64,000 nucleotides of DNA. Source: Myxococcus stipitatus. GTDB lineage: Bacteria; Myxococcota; Myxococcia; Myxococcales; Myxococcaceae. The notes under the pieces were generated by a model that saw only the letters and a list, made by a program, of their open reading frames with translations, did not search any database and had not been told where the DNA came from. Below are positions 1 to 9,137 of the stretch, piece after piece. Location of the stretch: NCBI RefSeq assembly GCF_038561935.1, contig NZ_CP102770.1, forward strand, positions 5,766,001 through 5,830,000, written 5' to 3'. Position 1 is the stretch's first letter. The number at the start of each line of letters is the position of its first letter. Both the position numbers and the translations under genes were made by a program.

Positions 1-85
1 GCAGCTCTTCTCCGCCTACGGAAGCGTGCTGCCCATGTCTCCCGCGCCGAAGAAGCCCGCCCCCATCCCGGTGGCCCTCCGGTAG
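1..85 (+). CDS. C-terminal end of an unidentified protein (5' truncated)
   Basis: An open frame enters from the left edge and ends at TAG 83-85, giving 27 residues that finish in a Pro/Lys/Ala-rich tail (PKKPAPIPVALR). The codons have G or C at almost every third position, as in the neighbours, which supports real coding. It converges on the glycosyltransferase gene 11 bp away. Nothing in this fragment identifies the product; the start lies outside the window. Confidence 0.45.
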   Translation, partial: QLFSAYGSVLPMSPAPKKPAPIPVALR

Positions 86-96
86 GGATTGCGACG

Positions 97-1281
97 TCAG
101 GAGGCCCGAGCCGTGCGGTCCCACGCGGCGCGCTGCGAGTTGCGCAGGAAGCGCCAGAAGCCCACGACGATGGCCAGGTTCATCGTGACGAAGTAGTACG
201 CCACCGAGGCCACCCGCTTCGCCGTGCCCCGCTTCAACGCCCCCACCTTCCCCAGGTACGCCAGCGCATAGAACAGCCCCTGCGCCAGCAAGGTGAAGCG
301 GTAGAACACGCTGTCGAGCAGGAACAGGTTGGCCACCAGCGCGACCCCCATCAACGCCGGCGCGAACCAGCGCAGGAGCTTGTGGGACCAGAACGCGAAC
401 GCCGGGAAGCCCGCGGTGGGGAGCAGGAGCCCCGGCACCATGCGGAGGCTCTGGAAGTTGCCGGCGGCGATTCTCGCTCGGCGACCGAACTCCTTGCCGT
501 AGTCCTCCGTCGTCTCCTCGTGGGCCACGGCGCCCTCTTCGTAGACGACCTTGTAGCCCTTCTCGAGGATGCGCAGCGGGATGACGAAGTCATCCACGAT
601 GGTGGACGGTGGGAGCTGGGTGAAGAGCGTGCGGCGGATGGCATACAGCCCGCCGTTGGCGCCTACGACGGCGCCTCGGCGCCCCTCGTACAGCTTGATG
701 AGGGATTCGTAGCTCCAGTACGCGCTCTCCTCGTAGTCCTTCTTCGTCGGATTGAAGAGCCGCAGCTTGCCGCAGACGGCCCCCACCTCCGGGTCGTCGA
801 AGTGGCGCACCAGCTTCTGGACGGCGTCCGGCTCGATCATCGTGTTCGCGTCCGAGAGCACCACGATGTCGCCTCGGGCCGCGGGAATGCAGCGATTGAG
901 CACCGTCGTCTTGCCCGCGCGCGGCGCCGGGGACAGACGCACCCGCTCATCCTGGCACCGGAGGACGTGCTCGTCCGTCCCATCCGTCGAGCCATCCGAG
1001 CCGATCAGCACCTCGAAGCGCTCGGCGGGATAGTCGAAGGCGAGGCTGTTCTCCAGCTTCTGCTCGATGCACGACGCCTCGTTGTACGCGGCGACGACCA
1101 GGCTCACGGAGGGCGCCGGCGAGCGGCTGGCCGTGAGGTCCTCGTCCGCGTCATGCCCCCGCATCGCCCGGATGTTCTGCGCCACCTGCGCGACCCCATC
1201 CAGCACGAAGAGGCTCAACGGGTACAGAAAGTATGTGTGTGCGAGCAGTAATGCGGCGCACCAGAAGAAGACTTCCGCCAT
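97..1281 (-). CDS. Family 2 glycosyltransferase, membrane-bound (cellulose synthase-like)
   Basis: Predicted inner-membrane GT-2 enzyme of 394 aa that transfers a sugar from a nucleotide-sugar donor to a polysaccharide or lipid acceptor; the substrate cannot be read. A hydrophobic N-terminal segment (AEVFFWCAALLLAHTYF) is followed by the GT-A fold: SLVVAAYNEA, the DGSTDGTDE nucleotide-binding segment, LSDANTMIEPDAV (DxD-like metal site), GGLYAIRR and DDFVIPLRI, the catalytic-Asp region (DD rather than ED). Hydrophobic stretches at the C-terminus suggest several more membrane spans. An ATG at 1281 preceded by GGGAGG eight bases upstream is preferred to an in-frame start 84 bp further up. It is last in a run of minus-strand genes, 138 bp after the zinc-ribbon gene, so probably separately initiated. 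Exopolysaccharide or O-antigen synthesis is the likely role (inference). Confidence 0.85.
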   Translation of the reverse strand: MAEVFFWCAALLLAHTYFLYPLSLFVLDGVAQVAQNIRAMRGHDADEDLTASRSPAPSVSLVVAAYNEASCIEQKLENSLAFDYPAERFEVLIGSDGSTDGTDEHVLRCQDERVRLSPAPRAGKTTVLNRCIPAARGDIVVLSDANTMIEPDAVQKLVRHFDDPEVGAVCGKLRLFNPTKKDYEESAYWSYESLIKLYEGRRGAVVGANGGLYAIRRTLFTQLPPSTIVDDFVIPLRILEKGYKVVYEEGAVAHEETTEDYGKEFGRRARIAAGNFQSLRMVPGLLLPTAGFPAFAFWSHKLLRWFAPALMGVALVANLFLLDSVFYRFTLLAQGLFYALAYLGKVGALKRGTAKRVASVAYYFVTMNLAIVVGFWRFLRNSQRAAWDRTARAS

Positions 1282-1419
1282 CGACCTTGCCTCCCAAACC
1301 CAGTCCCCGAATCCACCCAGGGGATGAGCAAGAGGCATGCCCCGCGATCCGCTCGCGGGAATCACGCGAACAACGAGCGTCGCGACTGGAAATTCTCCAG
1401 CCCTTCGCCACGCGTTTGT

Positions 1420-3702
1420 TCAGGGTTTGGGGCCGCGGGCATCGAGCTGCTTGAGCAGCTTGCGCGCCACGTCGTGGTTGGGATTGAGGGCGTGGACGAC
1501 GTCCAGGAGTGAACGGGCGGACGCCGTGTCGTCCTGGCGCAGGGCCATCCGCGCACCCAGGACGTGTGCTCGCAGCAGTGTTCCGTCGGCCTCGCGGAGG
1601 GCCTCGAGGTCCTTCTTGGATTGCTCGATGGAGGTGGGCGGGGAGCCGGAGCTGAGGACGTACTCGGCGCGGGCGAGGGTGCTCCAGACCTTGGGGGTGC
1701 TCTCGACGTTGCGCAGACGCTCCGCCAGGGCCAGGGCGTCGGGGGAGGCCCTCACCGCGGCGTGGAGGGCGCGGGCCTTCACTCGGGCCACGAGGGCGGG
1801 AGTGGGTTCGACTTCCGGGGCTGGCTCGAGGGTCGCGGCCAGGGCGTCCACTTCGTCCCGGAGCTTGGTGAGGTCCGCTTTCAGCGGGCCACCGAGGCGT
1901 GTCACCTCGGAGAGCTCTTCCGCGCGGGCGACGAGCTCGAGGGAGTCCGGCGCGAGAGTGCCCATCTCGCGCTGGAGCTGCTCGGCGCGGAGGCGGAGAC
2001 CTTCGACTTCGGCCTGGTGCTCGCCCAGGCGCAGGCTCAACGCGACCAGGAGCTCCGCGCGGGCTTCGACGTACTTCGGATGCGCGACGGTCAGCCGCTT
2101 GAGGGTGTCGATGGCGGTGGCGCGGGTGACTTCATCGTCCCGCCGGAGGAGCGCGGCGGCCTCGTCCTTCGCCGTGACGGCGGCGGTGGGCATGTTCGCA
2201 TCGCGATCACGCCAGGCGGGATAGGCGAGCACTCCCGCGAGGAGGATGCCGCCCACGACGAGCAGTCCCCACACGAATGACGTTGCGCGATTCGCGGGCT
2301 GCGCGTCTGGGGCGCCCTGGGCGGAGTCTCGCGATGCGGCGAGGAGCTCGGGAGGCAGGGACACCGGGCCCCGGAGATAGGCGGGTTGCTTCTCGCTGAT
2401 CGCCTTGGGGGTTCCGGTGGGGGATTCATCCGCGGGCAGCAGCACGCTCGGGGCGGGCTGCTCCGCGCTCGATGAGGCGCCGTAGAGCGACGTCTTGCGC
2501 TGGGCGGGCTCGGAGGGAACGGCGCCGAAGAGCTGCGTGGGCCGATGGATTCCCGCCGGGGCATCGAGCTCGGGCCGTGGAGGGCTCTCGCTCGGAAGTG
2601 AAGGGGTCACGCCCGGGCCGTGGGCTTCGGTTGCCACAGCACCGAAGGTCATGGTTCGGCCGATGGGGGCCTGCACGTTCCCTGCGAAGACGGGCGAGCC
2701 GCTCGCGGACGGAGTTGAGTCCGGGCCGCCCAAGGTCCCTGGAGCACTCGACAGCGCAGGTTGCGCGGCACCGAACACCTGAGTCGTGTTTGGAATCGCC
2801 TGCCCGCCGGTCCCCGAGCTCGCCGCGCCAAATGTCTGCGTCGTGTTCGGCACGGAGTGCGCGGATGCGTTTGACCCCACCGCGCCGAACGTCTGTGTCG
2901 TGTTCACGCTGGGGGGCGCCGCTGCGGTCGCCCCGACCGCACCGAACGTTTGCGTCGTGTTCGGAACGGCCTGCGCTGCTGCGGTCGCCCGGACGGTGCC
3001 GAACGTCTGCGTCGTGTTCGGAATGCCTTGCCCCGTCGCTCCCACGGCACCGAACGTTTGTGTCGTATTCGGAGCGCCCCGCCCCATCGCTCCCACGGCA
3101 CCGAACGTCTGCGTCGTGTTCGGAACTGCCTGCGCTGGTGCGGTCGCCCCGACTGTGCCGAAAGTCTGCGTCGTGTTCGAGTCGGAATGAGCTGCGGCGG
3201 TCGTCCCTACCCCGCCGAAAGTCTGCGTCACGTTCGAGGCAGCCTGTTCCGCTGCGCCCGCAGCTCCGAAGGTCGGAGATGGAGACGGAGTCGCCTGTCC
3301 CGTCGCGCCCACGGCACCGAACGTCTGCGTCGTGTTCGGAATGCCTTGCCCCGTCGCTCCCACAGCCCCAAACGTCTGCGTCGTGTTCGGAACTCCCTGC
3401 CCCGTCGCGCCCACAGCCCCGAACGTCTGCGTCGTGTTCGGAACCACCGCGCCCTGCCCACCTGTCGGCGTCTGGCCCGAACCGAAGAGCTGCGTCTTCA
3501 TCGACGCGGGCGTCGAGGCCCACGAACCGCTCGGTGTGCGCGCAACCGCCGCTTCGACGGGCACGGGGCGCGGAGCCTCCGTCGGAGGCACCACCATGAA
3601 CACATGGTTACACCGTGTGCACTGCATCGACGCCCCGCTCGGCGGCAGCAGCCGAGCGTCGAGGGCGTACTGCATCGAGCACTGAGGGCAGGAGATCTGC
3701 AC
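1420..3702 (-). CDS. MJ0042-type zinc-ribbon protein with Thr-rich repeats, one TM helix and a TPR-like C-terminus
   Basis: A 760-residue protein with three parts. Residues 1-35 form a zinc ribbon (CPQC at 5-8 and CTRC at 28-31), the MJ0042 type common in myxobacterial proteins. Residues about 85-315 hold at least thirteen imperfect 17-19-residue repeats with the core NTTQTFGAVG, followed by looser cousins (RTMTFGAV, RPTQLFGAV, KTSLYGA). A single hydrophobic segment (FVWGLLVVGGILLAGVLAY) precedes a cytoplasmic or periplasmic helical region with coiled-coil and TPR-like character. The start is GTG at 3702. It follows the ComEA-like gene by 9 bp and is probably co-transcribed with lysC. The function is unknown. 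The repeated Thr-Gln-x-Phe-Gly motif could be a phosphorylation or FHA-binding site, which is inference only. Confidence 0.8.
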   Translation of the reverse strand: MQISCPQCSMQYALDARLLPPSGASMQCTRCNHVFMVVPPTEAPRPVPVEAAVARTPSGSWASTPASMKTQLFGSGQTPTGGQGAVVPNTTQTFGAVGATGQGVPNTTQTFGAVGATGQGIPNTTQTFGAVGATGQATPSPSPTFGAAGAAEQAASNVTQTFGGVGTTAAAHSDSNTTQTFGTVGATAPAQAVPNTTQTFGAVGAMGRGAPNTTQTFGAVGATGQGIPNTTQTFGTVRATAAAQAVPNTTQTFGAVGATAAAPPSVNTTQTFGAVGSNASAHSVPNTTQTFGAASSGTGGQAIPNTTQVFGAAQPALSSAPGTLGGPDSTPSASGSPVFAGNVQAPIGRTMTFGAVATEAHGPGVTPSLPSESPPRPELDAPAGIHRPTQLFGAVPSEPAQRKTSLYGASSSAEQPAPSVLLPADESPTGTPKAISEKQPAYLRGPVSLPPELLAASRDSAQGAPDAQPANRATSFVWGLLVVGGILLAGVLAYPAWRDRDANMPTAAVTAKDEAAALLRRDDEVTRATAIDTLKRLTVAHPKYVEARAELLVALSLRLGEHQAEVEGLRLRAEQLQREMGTLAPDSLELVARAEELSEVTRLGGPLKADLTKLRDEVDALAATLEPAPEVEPTPALVARVKARALHAAVRASPDALALAERLRNVESTPKVWSTLARAEYVLSSGSPPTSIEQSKKDLEALREADGTLLRAHVLGARMALRQDDTASARSLLDVVHALNPNHDVARKLLKQLDARGPKP
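2770..3440 (-). repeat. Tandem coding repeats encoding NTTQTFG units
   Basis: Inside the zinc-ribbon gene the plus strand shows a recurring element around gaacgtctgcgtcgtgttcg every 51-57 bp, at least thirteen times. On the coding strand these specify (I/V)PNTTQTFGAVGATGQG-like units. The first three and the eighth copy are nearly identical at DNA level, while others have diverged (for example SPSPTFGAAG, NVTQTFGGVG), which suggests recent duplication or gene conversion. Spacers stay in frame. This is a protein repeat and not a CRISPR array. Confidence 0.9.
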
Positions 3703-3711
3703 GTCGCGTGC

Positions 3712-4128
3712 TTACCACACAGCCCCTGTATCGGGCGCCGCCCCCAGCACCGTGGCTGACTGGAGGGTCTTCAACCGGGCAGCCCCCACTCCAGGCACCT
3801 CGTCCACCGCCTCCCAACTCCCGAACCCTCCCGCCACCTCGCGAGCCTCCACCAGACTCCTCGCGAGCGAAGCCCCCACCCCCGGCAACAACGCCAGCTC
3901 CTCCGCCGAGGCGACGTTGAGGTCCAACCTCCTCCCCAACGCCAACGCCCGAGCCCCCGTCGGAAGCTCACCCTCCCCACACGTGGCCACGCCATCCACG
4001 CGCAGCCTCACCAGCTCAGGAGGACAATCCAGCGCTGACGCGGAATCCGGCCAACGCGAGCGCACCACCGCCCCCATCCCCATCACCCCCAACGCCACGA
4101 CCGCGAGCGCCGCGGTGCGCCTCGCCAC
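3712..4128 (-). CDS. ComEA-like helix-hairpin-helix protein
   Basis: A 138-residue protein with an N-terminal membrane anchor or signal segment (AALAVVALGVMGMGAVV), a middle part with the two-Cys stretch CPPELVRLRVDGVATC, and a C-terminal tandem helix-hairpin-helix domain: LNVASAEELALLPGVGASLA followed by VDEVPGVGAARLKTLQ. This matches the DNA-binding domain of ComEA, the periplasmic DNA receptor of natural transformation, although many bacteria carry ComEA-like proteins of unknown role. The start is GTG at 4128, four bases after the lysC stop codon, so translation is probably coupled. No comEC or comEB gene is nearby, so a competence role is inference. Confidence 0.8.
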   Translation of the reverse strand: MARRTAALAVVALGVMGMGAVVRSRWPDSASALDCPPELVRLRVDGVATCGEGELPTGARALALGRRLDLNVASAEELALLPGVGASLARSLVEAREVAGGFGSWEAVDEVPGVGAARLKTLQSATVLGAAPDTGAVW

Positions 4129-4132
4129 CGGC

Positions 4133-5419
4133 TCAGACCTTCTCGCCCTTGAGGGCCGCCGTCTCCGACACGGTCACCACACCCTCCGGAGGCAGCGGCT
4201 GGTCCAGCCCGAACGCCGTATGCAGCGCGCGCACCGCCAGCTCCGTGTACTTGGAGTGCACGACACACGAGACCTTGATCTCCGAGGTGGAGATCATCTG
4301 GATGTTGATGCCCTCGGAGGACAGCGCCGCGAACATCCGCGCCGCCACACCCGAGTGGTTGCGCATGCCCACGCCGACGATGGACACCTTCGCGATGTTG
4401 TCGTCGGTCTCGATGCCCAGGGCCTGGATCTCCGCCGCCGCCTTGCGCACCACCTCCTGCGCCTTGGCGAAGTCCGACTTGCCCACCGTGAAGGTCAGGT
4501 CCGTGCGCCCATCCTTCGACGGGTTCTGGACGATGAGGTCCACCACGATGTGCTTCTCATCGAGCGGCCCGAAGATCTTCGCCGCGATGCCCGGCACGTC
4601 CGGCACCCCGCTGACGGTGATCTTCGCCTCGTTCCGGTCATACGCCACGCCGCGGACCAGCACGTCCTCCATGGACTTGTCCTCCTCGCAAACGAGGGTG
4701 CCCGGATCCTGGGAGAACGAAGACTTCACCCAGAGCGGCACCTTGTACTTCATGGCGAACTCGACAGAGCGGATCTGCAGCACCTTCGCGCCCACGCTCG
4801 CCAGCTCCAGCATCTCCTCATAGGCGATGCGCTCCAGCTTGCGCGCGGCGGGAACCATGTTCGGGTCCGTCGTATAGACTCCGTCGACGTCCGTGTAGAT
4901 CTCACAGGCATCCGCCTGGAGCGCGGCGGCCACCGCCACCGCCGTCGTGTCCGAGCCTCCACGCCCCAGCGTCGTGACGCTCCCCTCCTCGTCCACGCCC
5001 TGGAACCCCGCCACCACGACGATGTGGCCCTTGGCCAGCGCCGAGCGGATGGGCTGCGCGTCGATGCTCTTGATGCGCGCCTTGGAGAAGGTGCTGTCGG
5101 TGACGATGCGGACCTGGTGCCCCAGGAAGCTCGTCGCCTTGCCGCCCTGCGCATGGATGGCCATGGCCACCAGGCCGATGGAGACCTGCTCGCCGGTGGC
5201 CACCACCACGTCCTGCTCGCGCTCGTCCGGCCGGTCGGTTATCTGCGCCACGAGTTTGAGCAGCCGGTTCGTCTCCCCGGACATGGCGGAGACGACGACG
5301 ACCACGTCGTGCCCCGCACGCTGAGCAGCCAGACACCGACGAGCGACGTTCTTCATCCGCTCGGTGTCACCCACGGAGGTACCACCGTACTTCTGGACGA
5401 TGAGTGCCACGGGCTCCAT
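4133..5419 (-). CDS. lysC: Aspartate kinase
   Basis: Aspartokinase phosphorylates L-aspartate, the first step towards lysine (and diaminopimelate), threonine and methionine. At 428 aa it has the length of the lysine/threonine-sensitive monofunctional class. The kinase domain opens with [11 protein letters not shown] and contains [11 protein letters not shown] (substrate-binding region). Two C-terminal ACT domains follow, visible from [17 protein letters not shown] and [19 protein letters not shown], which bind regulatory amino acids. It leads a probable three-gene operon with the ComEA-like and zinc-ribbon genes and has a good sigma-70 promoter upstream. Threonine synthase is encoded 16 kb away. 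Confidence 0.97.
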   Translation of the reverse strand: MEPVALIVQKYGGTSVGDTERMKNVARRCLAAQRAGHDVVVVVSAMSGETNRLLKLVAQITDRPDEREQDVVVATGEQVSIGLVAMAIHAQGGKATSFLGHQVRIVTDSTFSKARIKSIDAQPIRSALAKGHIVVVAGFQGVDEEGSVTTLGRGGSDTTAVAVAAALQADACEIYTDVDGVYTTDPNMVPAARKLERIAYEEMLELASVGAKVLQIRSVEFAMKYKVPLWVKSSFSQDPGTLVCEEDKSMEDVLVRGVAYDRNEAKITVSGVPDVPGIAAKIFGPLDEKHIVVDLIVQNPSKDGRTDLTFTVGKSDFAKAQEVVRKAAAEIQALGIETDDNIAKVSIVGVGMRNHSGVAARMFAALSSEGINIQMISTSEIKVSCVVHSKYTELAVRALHTAFGLDQPLPPEGVVTVSETAALKGEKV

Positions 5420-5444
5420 GACCTCCCTGCGTCAATCGCGCGGA

Positions 5445-5473
5445 GCTATACGAGCACCGCTCCCGGGTGTAAA
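5445..5473 (-). promoter_or_regulatory. Sigma-70-type promoter of lysC
   Basis: Read on the minus strand, TTTACA (5473-5468) is separated by exactly 17 bp from TATAGC (5450-5445). The lysC ATG lies 26 bp after the -10 element and is preceded by AGGGAGG. Both the hexamers and the spacing are close to the sigma-70 consensus, which is uncommon in such GC-rich DNA. It lies in the 100-bp gap shared with the divergent hutH gene. Confidence 0.65.
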
Positions 5474-5519
5474 GCCCCGCTGCCGCTGACCTTAGACCTC
5501 GCCAACTCTTGGAGCCCCA

Positions 5520-7046
<1,527 letters not shown>

Positions 7047-7077
7047 CCGGCGCTTCACCTCCGCCGCTGAGATGACG

Positions 7078-7111
7078 ACGGCCCGCTCCGGAAGACTCCC
7101 GGGCGGGCCGT
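7078..7111. terminator. Hairpin terminator after hutH
   Basis: ACGGCCCGC (7078-7086) pairs perfectly with GCGGGCCGT (7103-7111) over nine base pairs with a 16-nt loop, then TCTCGTC. It sits 31 bp after the hutH stop and before the convergent DUF4336 gene, so it could serve both strands. The T-tract is poor, as is typical in such GC-rich genomes. Confidence 0.65.
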
Positions 7112-7139
7112 TCTCGTCAAAGAATCACACACACAGACG

Positions 7140-7928
7140 TCACCGGAGCCAGGAGAACGCGCGCTCGAGTCGGGCTGTCGCGTCATCGAGATAGCACCGG
7201 CCATGCCCCACCACGACGCGCTGGGGCTTCCAATCCATCATCCGCTGGAAGCACTCGCGCGCCCGCGCCTTGCGCCCCCACGTCGTCACCTGGACCTCGC
7301 GAGGCGTCTGCCCCGGCCACATCGCCCCGCCCAGGGACAACAGCCAGCGCAAGCGCGGCCTGACACGCTCGGGCTCGAGCGCCAGGACCATGTCCGCGAC
7401 AATCAGCGTCGAAGAAGGCCTGTGGAAGAACACGACCTCTTCGATGTAGCGGCTGCCTCGGAAGATGAGCTGATGGAGGTCCTCCGCCCACGCTGACGGG
7501 GCCTCGTCCCCCAGGTCCTCATCGAATGCGACGTCGATGCCTTGGGAGCGGGCGCGCTCACGGACACCCGGAGAGGCCCACGCCGTCGCGTTCGGGTAGC
7601 GCGCCTTCCAGGCGGAGATGGCCAGGTAGTGGAGCCGGTTGGGAGAGACGAGGTGCTCCACCGGCCCCAGCGCGTCGACCTCCGCGAACAGCTCGGGCGT
7701 CGGCGCCGTCGGGGACCACACCCACAAGCCCCCGGTGCGCAGCCGGACCACCCCCATCCGCGTGGGGAACGGCAGCGACACCGGGCCCATGCTCATCCTG
7801 GCCACGGGCCCGTCCACCCACCAGAGGTTCTCCGCCAGCGGCTTGAGGGTCGACAGCGGAGTGTAGAGACCGATTCCGTCGGACCACTCCACGGGAGCAT
7901 CCGCGCTCTCGCGGTATCCAGATGTCAT
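7140..7928 (-). CDS. DUF4336 family protein (metallo-beta-lactamase-like fold)
   Basis: A 262-residue cytoplasmic protein related to the DUF4336 family. Recognisable segments are TPLSTLKPLAENLWWVDGP at the N-terminus, HLVSPNRLHYLAISAWKARYP, ASPGVRERAR, and near the end VVVGHGRCYLDDA. DUF4336 proteins have a beta-lactamase-like fold without the full HxHxDH metal motif, and their reaction is unknown. ATG at 7928 is chosen; an in-frame TTG at 7946 is possible. It lies 48 bp after the pirin gene on the same strand and may be co-transcribed with it. Confidence 0.75.
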   Translation of the reverse strand: MTSGYRESADAPVEWSDGIGLYTPLSTLKPLAENLWWVDGPVARMSMGPVSLPFPTRMGVVRLRTGGLWVWSPTAPTPELFAEVDALGPVEHLVSPNRLHYLAISAWKARYPNATAWASPGVRERARSQGIDVAFDEDLGDEAPSAWAEDLHQLIFRGSRYIEEVVFFHRPSSTLIVADMVLALEPERVRPRLRWLLSLGGAMWPGQTPREVQVTTWGRKARARECFQRMMDWKPQRVVVGHGRCYLDDATARLERAFSWLR

Positions 7929-7976
7929 GGACCCGACATTACCCAATCCCTGTTCATCCCATCCATCCGTATCAAC

Positions 7977-8924
7977 TCAGGGATACCGAGGCACATTCGG
8001 CTCGGCCTCGGGCAGCGGGATGAACTCCGTCTCGCCAGGGACCTGGCCCATCCGGCCCGCCTTCCAGTCCTCCTTGGCCTGCTCGATGCGCTTCTTCGAG
8101 CTCGACACGAAGTTCCACCAGATGTGACGCGGTCCGTCCATGGGCTCGCCCCCGAAGAGCAGCAGCCGCGAGCGCGACGCCCCTCCGCCCTTCGCCACCA
8201 CTTGCGCACCCGGACGAAGCACCAGGAGCTGCCCCGGGCCATAGCCCTGTCCCCCGACCTCCACCTCCCCCTCCGCGACGAAGAGCCCACGCTCCTCATG
8301 CTCGACGGGCACCTGGATTCGCGTTCCCACGTCAAGCTTTACATCCGCATAGAAGAGCGCCGACTGCGTCTGGACTGGCGAACGCGCCCCATACATCTCT
8401 CCCGCGATGAGGCGCACTTCCAACCCTGGGTCTTGAATGACCGGCAAGGCCGCCGCGGGTGTATGGACAAACGAAGGTGCGTCTTCCTCGTGGCGTCCAG
8501 GGAGCGCGACCCAGAACTGAATGCCAAACAGCCGGCCGCCGCGAGCCCGCACCTCCGGCGGGGTGCGCTCCGAATGCGCGATGCCGCGCCCCGCAACCAT
8601 CCAGTTCACCGCGCCGGGCTGGATCGCCTGGACCTTTCCCAACGTGTCGCGGTGAAGAATCTCTCCCTCGAAGAGATACGTCACCGTCGCCAGTCCGATG
8701 TGGGGATGAGGCCGCACGTCCAGCCCCTTCCCCGACTGGAGGATGGCCGGCCCCATCTGGTCCATGAAGATGAACGGCCCCACCATCCGCCGCCTCGACG
8801 AAGGCAAGGCCCGGCGCACCTCGAACCCATCCCCCAGGTCCCTCGTCCGGGGAACAATCACCGTCTCCAGCGCGGACCCTGGATCTCCATCAATAAAAGG
8901 CTCTTCAGGCATCTTCCAAGCCAT
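7977..8924 (-). CDS. Pirin family protein
   Basis: Bicupin protein of 315 aa. The N-terminal cupin carries the iron-binding ligands in [16 protein letters not shown] and [11 protein letters not shown] (two His, then His and Glu), as in human pirin and E. coli YhhW. The C-terminal cupin begins around LIAGEMYG. Bacterial pirins include quercetin dioxygenases and redox- or metabolism-linked regulators; which applies here cannot be told. ATG at 8924 fits the family start ([25 protein letters not shown] follows soon after). A further in-frame start 117 bp upstream would add an unrelated tail and is rejected. Confidence 0.9.
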   Translation of the reverse strand: MAWKMPEEPFIDGDPGSALETVIVPRTRDLGDGFEVRRALPSSRRRMVGPFIFMDQMGPAILQSGKGLDVRPHPHIGLATVTYLFEGEILHRDTLGKVQAIQPGAVNWMVAGRGIAHSERTPPEVRARGGRLFGIQFWVALPGRHEEDAPSFVHTPAAALPVIQDPGLEVRLIAGEMYGARSPVQTQSALFYADVKLDVGTRIQVPVEHEERGLFVAEGEVEVGGQGYGPGQLLVLRPGAQVVAKGGGASRSRLLLFGGEPMDGPRHIWWNFVSSSKKRIEQAKEDWKAGRMGQVPGETEFIPLPEAEPNVPRYP

Positions 8925-9053
8925 TCGTACACACCCTTGTAAAAGTACGGCTTGCCCGCACAGGACAGCCGTTCTCGCCGAAGTGACCCAAGGCTGTCCA
9001 TCCCTCTGGAAGGAATGAAGCCTAAAAGGAGATGCCAGCATTTACGCCTCACC

Positions 9054-9074
9054 CTGAATCCAACGAAGATTCAG
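9054..9074. other. Short perfect inverted repeat in the pirin/cytochrome divergent region
   Basis: CTGAATC (9054-9060) and GATTCAG (9068-9074) are perfect inverted copies with a 7-bp spacer, 64 bp before the cytochrome start codon in the 213-bp gap between two divergent genes. It could be an operator half-site pair or a leader stem-loop. Apart from this, the gap shows only the moderately AT-rich composition expected of promoters. Confidence 0.35.
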
Positions 9075-9137
9075 CGTTCCCTTTCGCCCAGCGCCGCTGG
9101 CGGAGGAAGGGAACCGCAACTCTCCCTGGAGGGTGTC

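Noticed and set aside
2770..3440. Regular repeats that could suggest a CRISPR array
   Set aside because: The repeats stay in frame within a coding sequence, the period is 51-57 bp with related rather than unique spacers, and no cas genes are present.
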